Assembly (NCBI GenBank): GCA_964035015.1
Contig: OZ036008.1
Location: forward strand, 323,001 to 387,000
From: Corallium rubrum
Taxonomy: Eukaryota; Cnidaria; Anthozoa; Scleralcyonacea; Coralliidae
Length of the DNA: 64,000 nt
Direction: 5' to 3'
Shown here: piece after piece, positions 42,106 through 54,774 of the stretch
How positions within the stretch are numbered: position 1 is the stretch's first letter
How the letters are laid out: the number at the start of each line of letters is the position of its first letter
Program-made: the position numbers and the translations under genes
The notes under the pieces: generated by a model
The model's input: the letters and a program-made list of their open reading frames with translations, nothing else
The model's database searches: none
What the model was told of the DNA's origin: nothing

Positions 42106-42342
42106 TTAATCTTGTTCAAGAATCAATAGTTCGTAATATTTAACACATGCATGTAAGTAAAAAAGACCACCATACTTATCTTGTTTTTCTAAGCATCGAT
42201 CATCTGAGTCCATATTAAGCTTAAAATCATAATCTTCTGGATAACTTGTAGTAAATTGTTCGACTGGCAAGACGATGTCGATGACATCCGATCTCTTTGT
42301 TTGTAAATAAAGTTGACCAGTTCTCGACTGATTGCATTTCAT
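42106..42342 (-). CDS. small open frame, possible 5' exon, unknown
   Basis: 78 codons from ATG 42342 (MKCNQSRTGQLYLQTKRSDV, then LNMDSDDRCLEKQDKYGG). A GC-richer block with ATGGCGGCC, a motif common at metazoan promoters, lies 100-150 bp upstream on the other strand. It might be a first exon with a donor near 42175. No family is recognised. Confidence 0.2.
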   Translation of the reverse strand: MKCNQSRTGQLYLQTKRSDVIDIVLPVEQFTTSYPEDYDFKLNMDSDDRCLEKQDKYGGLFYLHACVKYYELLILEQD

Positions 42343-43011
42343 TTGTACGAATATTTATTGTTAAAAAAGTGTTGTTATTCAAATACGTCAAGAAATCTGA
42401 AAACATTTGAGAGCACGCTTCGTGTAGCCCGCGCATACCGTCTCACGTGTTTTTACCTACATGGCGGCCACCGTTTGGCTTCATCCAATCATAGGAGCCC
42501 TCAAATGGAGTTAAGCTCGGGATACACGTGCGACTTTTTTCTCGCGCTGGTAACGCAACGGGTCAAAAGTTATTACGTTGCCGGTACGAGAGAAGTGGCT
42601 ACACGCGTGGTAATTTTATGACGGGGTCGCAATAGTGACACCATGACGTGTCGAAGACCGAAGTGTTGCTGTGAAGTCGATTCTGATAGAAACAAAGCGT
42701 TTAAAAAGTTGAATGGAATGAATGTTATTTTTGTGAGCGATTTCCATTATTAGCTGTCCCTGATACTTTGATTCTTCAAGTTGAAGAATTCATGCGAATG
42801 TGATTTTCATACTTTGAAGGATAGTAAGCTTGTCATTCTCGTGGCTACTTTCTCTGAGAACATCGACGGTCGACTAATCTATATCTGTACTAAACCGAGA
42901 CTATTCAAGGGAAGAAAACGAGCATGCTCTACATCAAACTTATCATTCTAAAGCGAATTTTATTAGCCAGTCTGAAATAAACACTGTGTTTCCTGCTAAA
43001 ACCAGGTTAAA

Positions 43012-44431
<1,420 letters not shown>

Positions 44432-44644
44432 TGCCTATGTAATTTAATACTTTCGGCAATCGTTGCGGAAAGTTAAACCATTTTAACTTTCGGCAACGAT
44501 TGCGGAAGGCATCAGGTTGCAATTGCGTTGCCGCGCAAGATATGATACATGCGCGATTTCCTCTCTCGCGCCAGCAACGCAATGAAATTTGACCCGTTGC
44601 GTTGCCGGCGAGAGAAAAAAATCCCACGTGTATCCCGAGCTTTA

Positions 44645-45270
44645 TCGCTGCACTGACTAGACGGCGCCTGGACGGCGCCTTTGCACAACTGCACTGGTGA
44701 CGGCGCTGTTTAGCTAGAAGTTTTAGTTACCTGTAGCCTTTCTTTCTGAATTCTGATATCCTATTTTATTTCACTATTAGTCTACCACACATATTGATTC
44801 GCAGTTACTTCATACATGCACATTTAGGTCATAGATATAAAGTTTTAAAGTAGGAATATTCAAGCTAAAGCAATGACTATATGTTTTATTGTGATTTATT
44901 AAATGACTATATGTTTTATTCTATATGTATTATGTGATTTTAAACTGAAGTGATTTATTTTAATTTAAAAGATGTGCTATTTCAAAAAAGTGTGTTTTTC
45001 GAAAGGTATATTTTTCATAAAGATGTGTTACTCAAAAAGTGTTATTCTTAAGAAAGTTTGTTATTGCGAAAGGTGTTTTTCGAAAGGTGTGTTTTTTTAT
45101 AAGACGTGTCATTCAATAGGTGTTCTATTCTTACTGTAAAGCGTTTGCAAGTTGCTGATTGAGTCCGCCAATCAAAAAATTGCAATATTGTGTATCAATA
45201 CCAAAACGTGTGTTAAAATATAAACACACCTTGGTGACGTGTGTTATTTAACTCATCTTATTTTAGAGTG
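44645..45270. mobile_element. Element C: right end of a B-family CACTA-like transposon
   Basis: Ends TTATTTTAGAGTG|TA at 45270. A decayed GGTGTGTT / ACACACC array occupies 44985-45260. 44720-44880 is homologous to 29940-30100 of element B in the opposite orientation. The left end is not found, so C is truncated or rearranged. It is inserted within the subterminal repeats of element D. Confidence 0.65.
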
Positions 45271-45272
45271 TA

Positions 45273-45675
45273 TGTGTAGTTAAAATAACTAAGGAGAAGT
45301 AACTACATAAACTGTATTTAAAATTGCTACAACCTAGTTAAATAGTTGTAGTTAAAATAACTAGGAGGAAGTAACTACATAAACTGTAGTTAAAATTACT
45401 ACAACGTGGTTAAACAGTTGTAGTTAAAATAACTAAGAGGAAGTAACTACATAAACTGTAGTTAAAATTACTACGCTATTAGTTATTTTAACTAATAAGC
45501 TGTGGTTAAAATAACCATGATTTATTAACTACATCTCGATAGTTAAAATCACTACGGTAGTAGTTGTGTTAACCACAAAATTGTGGTTAAAATAACTAAG
45601 ATAAAGTAACTACCCTCGAAATAGTTAAAATTACTACAATGTTGCAGTTATTTTAACTATCATAAAATAGCAGTG
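45273..45675. mobile_element. Element D: right end of a distinct CACTA-like transposon
   Basis: The right end is TAAAATAGCAGTG|TA (45675). The preceding 400 bp are an array of GTAGTTAAAATAACTA motifs and their inverse (TAGTTATTTTAACTA), a subterminal repeat different from those of A and B. No left end or gene is found. The neighbouring gene ends 31 bp beyond. Confidence 0.6.
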
Positions 45676-45706
45676 TATGCAGTATAATATTCAGTCCATG
45701 TTTCCC

Positions 45707-47261
45707 TTAATCATTTATGCGAGAAAGTGGGATGTGCATAGTGAGCAACATGAATATTTTAAAATAAAATCCATTCATTTTAAGCATTAAAATCTGAGTG
45801 ACTTTATTTGGACAATGTGTACAAGAAGACCTTGTATGTATGTATGCCATAGCAAAAAGGTGTTGGTTTATCAGTACCTCTTGATTTGCATTTCCGTCGA
45901 TTAAAAGTAAACTTTTCACCCTTTGCATTAAACCTAGTTCGTTAAATCGTCTAAACATAATGAGGCCATACACCAAGGACAAGGTTGGGATTTTTTCCTC
46001 AGGAAAGTGATCCACTTCCACCATTGCAGAAAGAATTCTGTGCATTGTGGGACATTGGCATTTCATTTCACGCACTATCTCCGTAAGATTAAGATTTGAC
46101 GTTCCAAAGGAGTCGTTTCGTCTGAGAATGGAATCCGTTTCCCTTCGTGCAACAAATTGCAACTCTTCTTCTACATTTCCAAGAATGGCTTCTAATTCTT
46201 TGTCACTGACAGTGTCCTGTATATTAGCATCTGCTAATCTTTTTTGCTGCAAAAAATTAAGAAAAACGTTATAAGCCTATATACTTAAACTGCATTTAAT
46301 TTGAGCTGTTAATTCATTTCCCAATTCAGTTTATATTTTTATCACACCTTAATACTGCGAGTGGATTTGATACCGGTGGTGGGAAGACTTTCATTCTGAT
46401 CCTGACACGGCTGTAGTGTTAACTGCTGAACTCCCGCGTTAAGATTCTGTAAATATACAAGAAAAACCTTTATATTATGTGCAATAGTCCAATTGAACTA
46501 TTTCTGCATGCTGTAATTATAGAGATGTGGATAGCAAGATTTCTGTGATGTCTTTGACGCAGACGTTCATAGTCAAGGGCAAACAAGGGAAAATAACCGC
46601 TGCTCGTATTGGTAGAAAAATTTTCAGTGCCAAATAATTTTTTGCCTTTCGCCTGTTGACCGTGGGAATTTATATGAACGTACTACCGAAAGGAAAACGC
46701 GCCACTACATGAAATGCCAGTGCTTGTAAGCAATTGTAAATTAAAAATATTTATTGTAAAGAAATGTCAGGTGCACGACGAAACTTAAATAAAACCAGCA
46801 ACACAATGATAAAATACATAAACGCGAAATGCCATCAAACTTACCTCTTTTTCGCTAGATGGAAACACGATTACACGACGACTTCTTGACGTAGTATTTG
46901 CGTTTCTCAAACTCTTCCTGTCGGGCAGGGATGATGGCGAGAATTCTGGACATCTTGTTACTCTGCACGTAGCAGCAAGCGACTTTTGACTATCGCAAAT
47001 TAGTTGTTTAAAATTATTGCAATTGTTAATCCTTCTCCCGCAAGGTCTACATAGGAGATGAGGCAACGAATTATCTCGAGGGAGACCTTCCCCAAACAGT
47101 TCTTCTGCCACACGAAGGAGGTGAGAATTGCCTCGATGAAAAATGTTTTTGTTGTGACTTGCATCACAAACTTTCAGGCATAAACGCCAAGGCGAACCTG
47201 ATGATGAACTCACAGAACTATAACACTTTTTTGGAGTACTGGAACAGGATTGCTTTGACAT
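45707..47261 (-). CDS. uncharacterised three-exon gene with an N-terminal cysteine cluster
   Basis: Minus strand, 351 codons: exon 1 47261-46845 (donor GAG|GTAAGT), exon 2 46446-46348 (TTTACAG / AAG|GTGTGA), exon 3 46246-45707 (TTTGCAG, stop at the end). All junctions keep the frame (E|NLNAG, IK|QKRLA). The N-terminal part has a possible zinc-binding set (CLKVCDASHNKNIF, then LLCRPCGRRINNCNNFKQLI), similar in spacing to ZAD-type zinc fingers. Next comes a basic, Ser-rich linker, and the last exon holds a helical region (EIVREMKCQCPTMHRILSAM, LVYGLIMFRRFNELGLMQRV). I associate this architecture with a multicopy cnidarian family of unknown function, possibly transposon-borne. It may be shortened at the 3' side, where element D lies. 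Confidence 0.6.
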
Positions 47262-47287
47262 AAGTGCGCCCAACGGTCGAATAAGGC

Positions 47288-47412
47288 TATGTGCACACGG
47301 TAACGTTTCCAAGCGTATTGTTTTAAGTAATGAGCTGACTGTTCCCGATTCCCTTGAGAACAGTAAACAATACGAAAACGCTCGGAAACATCACCGTGTG
47401 CACATACTCTTA
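47288..47412. repeat. small foldback (MITE-like) at the gene's 5' end
   Basis: CTATGTGCACACGGTAACGT pairs with a matching inverted copy ending CACCGTGTGCACATA; the loop is TTTTAAGTAATGAGCTGACT-like. The repeat looks like the ends of a short hAT-type MITE. It sits upstream of the start at 47261 and may supply or disturb the promoter. Confidence 0.55.
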
Positions 47413-47876
47413 TTTAAAAAGTTGAAACTATAAACGTTTCAAGATACCCGCGAGACACTGTTTGGCAATTTATTTGGCGATTACAGGCTTTTACATTGAA
47501 ATTTACATACTTTGCGAAAACGTGACAACCAAAACAAAAATATGATGTGTCATGCTTACAACAAAAGAGAAAGTCCAACAGCAATTAATCATGTCCAAAA
47601 CTTGCTGACAGGCACAGATATTAAGCAAACACTTTGATTAAACCAAATTTTAAACGTCAAAAGAAAACCGAATGATTTGAAGACTTGTAAGGAATGACGC
47701 GCTGCAGGTTCAGCCCTCTGGTTCTGCTTTAGAACAACCTCCCTTCACAGTAATGACAATTTCAATTTCTGTATCCCCTCCCTAACGACAATGTTCAAAA
47801 ATATCCCAGAATATGGGATACACGTGACCAGCCCAGCCCAGGGTCTTTTCGCAGCGCGGGGGCGGGGGAGCGGAGA
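47413..47876. other. no feature seen
   Basis: No gene, RNA gene or repeat is recognised in this stretch. Confidence 0.4.
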
Positions 47877-48090
47877 TAAAACCCTGGGTACGAGGTTGCG
47901 TGAGCACAGTGCTCGTGAGAGACAAGGACCTCCATTTTTGTTGTTTTGAAAGGGATATTGATATTAAACTATGTTTTAGTTTCTAAAACCCTGGGTACGA
48001 GGTTGCGTGAGCACAGTGCTCGTGAGAGACAAGGACCTCCATTTTTATTGTTTTGAAAGGGATATTGATATTAAGCTATGTTTTAGTTTC
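47877..48090. repeat. 107-bp tandem duplication
   Basis: 47877-47983 and 47984-48090 differ at only about two positions (TAAAACCCTGGGTACGAGG at each start). It is a recent duplication; no coding content. Confidence 0.92.
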
Positions 48091-49983
48091 GAACAGTCTG
48101 GTAAGTGGAACTTTCAATGTTAAAGTGTGATTTATGTAATTGTGAATGTATTAAGTGTAAGTTTGAGTCAATTGTAAAATGTTTGTTTATTAGAAAACCA
48201 TAGTAGATAACCCCCCATATAGGTAAACAAAGGAATGCCGCCTCATTAATATTCAGCGTGACTCACGCACCGTGACTCATGCACCGTGACTCACGCATGA
48301 TATCTATGCTTACGTCTTTATATCTCAAGCACTTTTGGGACCCTGTTAACCCTAACTTTTATCCAACCCCCTAAACCCTAGCTGTTACTCAACCCCATGG
48401 TATTCAGTACGTCATAACCAACTAATTCTCAAACCAACCCCCTGTGCGAATACGTCATTCCCGATTGATCTCCGACTGATTTCCGAAGTTACATAAAAGG
48501 CACTCGACTTATATCCTTATAAGTAATAGTACTTACCTTTTCATTTATACACTTTACCCTATTGACAGTCAACAGTTGTGGGACACGGCGACGTACAGGG
48601 TATGCGTGCAGTAAACTTTTATTTCTCTTTAGTTCCTTTACAAGGAACTAAAGAGAAATTAGTAGACACACTTTATATTTTTTATCTTAAACCTTGTCTA
48701 GAGGTTTATAAAGAGTTTTGAACAGCCTAAATGTGTGAATTTGCAGAAATAACTGCTCTGGTGAAACCTGAATATTATTTGAATCATATGGAGACTTTGA
48801 ACATTATATTAGTTAGAACGTAAATGATCAAACAGCCTTATACACGTTTGGTGGCAATAAGTGTTAACAATTTTAGAGAGTTATCGTTTACTTTGGCCTA
48901 GTTTGTAGAGGAACGAAACAGAAATGGATAGAGACACTTTATATTTTTTATCTTAAACCTGGTGTATAGAGTATAAGAATCCTTGGATGAAGAATCAATT
49001 CGAGAAGCCGTAAGAAGAAGCACGATCAATGATTTCATGAGAAAATATAAATGGAATAACTCTTCAAGCTGGTTGCTACGCTTTCTGTTACTAAGTGTGA
49101 TATTTGCATATTTATCCTCAGTGCACATGCAGGATACAAAAGACAAACTCGTTAGATGTCATTAAGGGGATTAGGCAAGTCTAGGCGAGAAAGTCATTAG
49201 CGTGTATTTTGCATAAGACAGAATTCACAACAATCAGTTTAAAATATGTGTTTAGGCTTTGGTTTAAACATATACATATAAAAAGTTTTAGTAAGGTCTG
49301 CTTCTTATATTATATTTAGGTGTTTTTATTTTAAAAGTAGCATGAAAGTCTTTCGTCTTTCTTGTCCTCTGGCGATAATTGGAACACATCTTCTTTTGTC
49401 ATAGGTAAATATTTTGATCCGGTCATCATTATCGTAGCAAGTGATTTACCAAGCGGAAACCGTAATTGCAAAATGAATATAAGAGCCCAGCTCAAAATTT
49501 TAAAATGCAATACCATAGCGAAAGGAAACCATTTTAAAAAAAATAATTAAAATTGTTTAATCTCTTTTTGATCGTTTATAGTTTAAAATTTTAAATTGTT
49601 TTAATCTCCTTTTTACCGTTTTTTCTTGTAATATTAAACTATATTAATGTTATATATAAGTATATTCAATGTAATCTTAAGTCATTCTGAAGATGTTACT
49701 CGTTAAGTAACGAAACGTCAATAAATTTATTTTGTTTTTTCAAATGGTTTCTAGTCATCATTATTTGAATTTATTAAATTTGCCACTTAAGGTGTGGCAG
49801 GAGACAGGAACAGAACTTTCGTCCCAATTGACACCAAACCCCTAAGTAGTATTATAGAGGCCGATCGACCCCCTTTATTAAGGCGGCGCTAGGCGGCATC
49901 ATTAATATTCAGGCGGCGTTCTCATTAATATTCAGGCGGCGTTCTCATTAATGTTCTGGCGGCGTTCTCATTAGTATTCAGTG

Positions 49984-50130
49984 TGACGCACGGTGTGATG
50001 CACGGTGTGATGCACGGTGTGATGCACGGTGTGATGCACGGTGTGATGCACGGTGTGATGCACGGTGTGATGCACGGTGTGATGCACGGTGTGATGCACG
50101 GTGTGATGCACGGTGTGATGCATGAAAAGT
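49984..50130. repeat. 12-bp minisatellite in the left TIR of the inner Polinton-like element
   Basis: About eleven units of GTGTGATGCACG. The right TIR (about 53965-54005) has only three or four, so copy number changed after insertion. Confidence 0.9.
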
Positions 50131-52204
50131 AATTTGCATACACATGGTTGATGATATAAACCTGAGGCATGAAGTTATATAAATGGAATAATATGGAGAC
50201 TTTGAATATTATATTAACCTAAATGATCAAACAGTCTTATACACGTTTTGTGGCAATAAGTGTTAACAATTTTAGAGAGTTATCGTTTACTCTGGCCTAG
50301 TTTGTAGAACGAAACAGAAATGGATAGAGACACTTTATATTTTTTATCTTAAACCTGGTTTGTAGGAATTTAGCGGGTTTTTGCTTAAGTAATCTGAGTG
50401 TTATTTACGAAGAGATGAATGTTGACAGTTTTGGTTGAATTATCGCTTATCTAACCCTAGTGTTAGAGTATACGAATCCTTGGATGAAGAATAAATTCGA
50501 TAAGCCGTAAGAAGAACGATCAATGATGTCATGAGAAAATATAAACGGAATAACTCTTCAAGCTGGTTGCTACGCTTTCTGTTACTGTGCACGTACAGGA
50601 GACAAAAGAGAAACTCACTAGGGGCAATTATGAGGATTAGGCAAGTCTAGGCGAGAAAGTCATTAGCGTGTACTTTGAATAAGACAGAATTCACAACAAT
50701 CAGTTTAAAATTTTATTTACACAAAAAACTCTTGATTATTTAGTGATCTATCGGCAACACTAGCATATGGGCAATACAGTACATCTTATAATCCGAAGGC
50801 ATGGATCATGAGTCTTGAATTCTGTACCACAAACATTACATATCAGATTTCGAATAACGCATTTGTTAAAATATTTCCACAAACACTTAGGACACTCAAT
50901 TACATGTGTAAAATTAACAGGATTCTGACAACGTTCGCAATCAACAGGTTCGTCAATTATGGAATTTTCCGATTCTATTTCGGTGTAATCTTTATCGTGT
51001 TTTGAATCTTCTTCGGAGGAAGTTTCTTAGTTTTCGCTCTCTGATTCTGTTTCTTCTTCTGCCTGCGCCAACATTGTCAGCACTCGAACATTTTCGATAA
51101 GGTTTTTGTCAATGTTAATGTCGGCGAGTCCTTTTACAAATACATTTAGACCAGCTGGTTCGGGAATTCCTGAGACGTAAGGTGATACGCAGTATTCTAC
51201 CAATTCGGCTATTTTTGTGTTTGGTATAGTTCTTCCTTGATACACAATTTCTCCGTGATCTATAATGTTCAGAACATTTTCCACCAAGGCAAGAAACAAG
51301 AAACATCAGCCTCAACGCACATTACATTGTGCTCTTTAAGCTTCCGAGGGATAAGCAACAAATTTCTGTCTTGGCACAGCAGGTGAACCCAGGTCATGTC
51401 CATGAATTTTTGAAGAGTTACGAGGAAGCCACAAGTCGCCCTCATGGTTATTTAATACTTGATCTGAAACCGACCACGGACGACGATCATCGCCTCAAGA
51501 CCAATGTTCTACCTGGAGAAAATAGCTCCAGCCTGCAGCAACAGCTGGATAGTTTCATACAAAAGCAATCCTATCAATTACCTCCGATTGTCAATGCCAT
51601 GTACAATACAGAACAAAAAATGCAAGATATTGTACAAGCGCCACAGTTAACACCTGAAGAAAAGAACATACTTTACTCCAATCAGCTAGGACGTTTTCTG
51701 TCGTTTCAAAACTAACTGCAAAATCAGTCTCAACCTCTGACTAATCTTCAAACTCAGCAAAATACAGAAAATTTGACACCAGAGATAAAGCAAGAAACTG
51801 GCGATCTTCCGTGGAGTTTCCATGCTACACCTAAAACCTATTTTGTAACACCGCCTCCAAAAGTTGAACAACCGACGCTTAAACATAATTTCTTTCATAA
51901 TTGGGAAAGCTCTTCGGATTGGAAAGAACGCGACTTGGCAAAGATGACCCCAGATGATAGAGAGGAGTATGAACATCATCTATTGATGACTAGATCAAAA
52001 TATTTACCCATGACAAAAGAAGATGTATCACAATTATCACCAGAAGACAAGAAAGACTATCACGCTACCTTTAAAATAAAAACGCCTAAATATAATCTAA
52101 GAAGCAGACCTTACTAAAACTTTTTATATGTATATGTTTGAACGAAAACCGAAATAAATATTTTTTAGCTAAATGCTTTTGTATGTATGTGTGTGTGTTT
52201 ATTT

Positions 52205-52615
52205 GTTCCTCCTCCTCCTCCTCCTCTTTCTCCTCCTCCTCCTCTTTCTCTTCCTCCTCCTCCTCCTCTTTCTCCTCCTCCTCCTCTTTCTCCTCCTCCT
52301 TCTCCTCCTCCTTCTCCTCTTTCTCCTCCTCCTCCTTCTCCTCCTCCTCTTTCTCTTCCTCCTCCTCCTCTTTCTCCTCCACCTCCTCCTCTTTTTCCTC
52401 TTTCTCCTCCTCCTCTTTCTCCTCCTCCTCTTTCTCCTCCTCCTCCTCTTTCTCCTCCTCCTCCTCTTTCTCCTCCTCCTCTTCTTTCTCCTCCTCCTCC
52501 TCTTTCTCCTCCTCCTCCTCTTTCTCCTACTCCACCTCCTTCTCCTCCTCTTTCTCCTCTTTCTCCTCCTCCTCCTCTTTCTCCTCCTCCTCCTCCTTCT
52601 CCTCCTTCTCTTAAA
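52205..52615. repeat. polypyrimidine tract (CTCCTCCTC TTT)n
   Basis: About 410 bp of CTC triplets broken by TTTC. Strong strand asymmetry makes triplex formation possible. Open frames over it are artefacts. Confidence 0.95.
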
Positions 52616-54365
52616 GTATGTGTTTTGGCAGCGTTTTCCTCATTTAGACACTGACTGCCAAATAGAGATGTTGATCAAAAAGCACAGTTTCTTGAACTTT
52701 TATGTACAAATGAACCCATTCAACAGCGAGCTCTGTTGGAGACTGCAAACCCCGAGCAAATTAGATGCATTTGTGATTGTTTGTTGAACTTTTGGTCAAT
52801 GCAATATCAATTATCACCTGCTTTTCTTGAAGACGTTAAGCCTTATAGCGACGACATATCAACTTTGGCTGGTCCCCGAAGTAGTTTTATGAGAAAAAAG
52901 GAGATACTGGTTCAAAAAGGTGCAGGATTTCTTGATATGTTACTTGGTCCTGTTTTAGAAGGACTCGCAGAACTAATATGAAAGAACGATATTTTGTAAA
53001 GACCCTCATTCGAACCCTGAACACGATGGGAGAAAGATTACATGATGATTTTCGTGTTAACTTCCTCCGAAGAAGATTGAGAACACGATAAATATTACAC
53101 CGAAATAGAATCAGAAAATTCTATAATTGACGAACCTGTTGATTGCGAACGCTGTCAGAATCCTGTTAATTTTACACATGTAATTGAGTGTCCTAAGTGT
53201 TTGTGGAAATATTTTAAGAAATGCGTTATTCGAAATCTGATATGTAATGTTTGTGGTACAGAATTCAAGACTCATGATCCATGCCTTCGGATTATAAGAT
53301 GTACTGTATGCCCATATGCTAGTGTTGCCGATAGATCACTAAATAATCAAGAGTTTTTTGTGTAAATAAATATTTTAAACTGATTGTTGTGAATTCTGTC
53401 TTATCCAAAGTACACGCTAATGACTTTCTCGCCTAGACTTGCCTAATCCTCATAATTGCCCCTAGTGAGTTTCTCATTTGTCTCCTGTACGTGCACAGTA
53501 ACAGAAAGCGTGGCAACCAGCTTGAAGAGTTATTCCGTTTATATTTTCTCATGAAATCATTGATCGTTCTTCTTACGCTTCTCGAATTTATTCTTCATCC
53601 AAGGATTCGTATACTCTAACACTAGGGTTAGATAAGCGATAATTCAACCAAAACTGTCAACATTCATCTCTTCGTAAATAACACTCAGATTACTTAACCA
53701 AAAACCCGCTAAATTCCTACAAACCAAGTTTAAGATAAAAAATATAAAGTGTCTCTATCCATTTCTGTTTCGTTCTACAAACTAGGCCAAAGTAAACGAT
53801 AACTCTCTAAAATTGTTAACACTTATTGCCACAAAACGTGTATAAGACTGTTTAATCATTTAGGTTAATATAATATTCAAAGTCTCCATATTATTCAATT
53901 TATATAACTTCATGCCTCAGGTTTATATCATCAACCACGTGTATGCAAATTACTTTTCATGCATCACACCGTGCATCACTGTGCATCACACCGTGCATCA
54001 CACCGTGCGTTACACTGAATACTAATGAGAACGCCGCCCTGAATACTAATGAGAACGCCGCCTAAACATTAATGAGAACGCCGCCTGAATATTAATGAGA
54101 ACGCCGCCTGAATATTAATGAGTGCCGCCTAGCGCCGCCTTAAAAAAGGGGGTCGATCGGCCTCTATAATACTACTCCCCTATGAGTAGACAACTAAGAC
54201 CTATATCACTATATCACCTCCTTTGTCCATGTATGTAATTGTAAACTGTCATGTATGTCGTCATATCCATTCATTGTAATTCACCCGTCGAAGGCTGCAG
54301 ACTGGCAGCCGAAAGCTCGTAACTCGAATAAATATTATAAACCAGAGAACGTTGTCAACATTAAT

Positions 54366-54597
54366 AAGACCTAGGTGTTGATTTTACGGAGGGAGGAAAA
54401 CCGGTGAACCCGACCAAAAACCCTCGGAGCACAGGAGAGACCAGCTAAACTCTACTCACATAAGTCCGAAGCTGGCGGAGTACGGGGTTATTCCCAAACG
54501 GTCACCCATCCAAGTACTAACCCCGTCTGACCGGGCTTAACAATTGGTGAGAGGCAGCGCCCTAACCGGACACGCCACCCGTGCTCCACTTTGTGGC
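54366..54597 (-). mobile_element. 5S rRNA-derived SINE
   Basis: The plus strand has TATTCCCAAACGGTCACCC, then ATCCAAGTACTAACC and GACCGGGCTTAA, the reverse complement of the internal promoter part of 5S rRNA (GGTTAGTACTTGGATGGG). It lies between a head with a tRNA-like A-box phrase (GTGGCGTGTCCGGTTAGGG, minus strand) and a body ending GTTCACCGGTTTTCCTCCC. The full 5S sequence is not present, so it is not a 5S gene. It sits inside the left arm of the outer Polinton-like element. Confidence 0.7.
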
Positions 54598-54774
54598 GAT
54601 GGTTTCCATAAATGGTTTTCGTACTCTTCTCTTTCACCCGGGGACATCTTTGCCAAGTCGCTTTCCTTCCACTCCGAAGAGCTTTCCCAGTTATGAAAGA
54701 AATTATGTTTAAGTGTCGGTTGTTCAACTTTTGCAGGCGATGTTATAAAATACTGAGAGAAACAGGAGGAGGAA

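Larger units (their letters stand above)
49845..54176. mobile_element. inner Polinton-like fossil with ~1.1-kb TIRs and 6-bp TSD
   Basis: Long terminal inverted repeats (about 49845-51030 and 53060-54176) begin AGTAGTATTATAGAGGCCG. CCCCTA is duplicated on both sides (49839-49844, 54177-54182). A 6-bp duplication and AG-starting long TIRs are Polinton/Maverick features. At 4.3 kb it is far shorter than the usual 15-20 kb. It keeps only small virus-like parts: two plus-strand structural-type pieces (about 51330-52117 and 52640-52981), a cysteine-rich piece at 53090-53360 and an opposite-strand piece (51027-51299). No polymerase B or integrase is seen. It is broken; similar TIR arms suggest moderate age. 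Confidence 0.65.
49434..54365. mobile_element. retroelement 3'-end fragment (Penelope-like?), split by the inner Polinton-like element
   Basis: 49434-49838 and 54183-54365 join across the inner element's target duplication. The left part contains TCTGAAGATGTTACTCG, TTAAGTAACGAAACGTC and AATAAATTTATT. The right part has CGTCGAAGGCTGCAGACTG, GCAGCCGAAAGCTCG and GAATAAATATT. Hairpins followed by GAAA before an A-rich end recall the terminal, hammerhead-like sequences of Penelope-like elements. No coding region is present and the family is uncertain. Confidence 0.3.

Noticed and set aside
48340-48400. Telomere-like CCCTAA phrases
   Set aside because: Only scattered single phrases (CCCTAACT, CCTAAACCCTA), no array.
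49984-50130. CRISPR-like array
   Set aside because: Direct 12-bp tandem units without spacers; animal genome context.
49925-50170. Frame with repeated Cys-Ile-Thr-Pro
   Set aside because: Translation of the 12-bp minisatellite in the TIR.
52138-52787. Ser-, Pro- or Leu-rich frames of 100-200 codons
   Set aside because: They come from a CTC/CTT polypyrimidine tract, with all frames open on one strand.
54470-54600. 5S rRNA gene
   Set aside because: Only the internal part of 5S is present, with a non-5S head and body; a SINE is a better reading.
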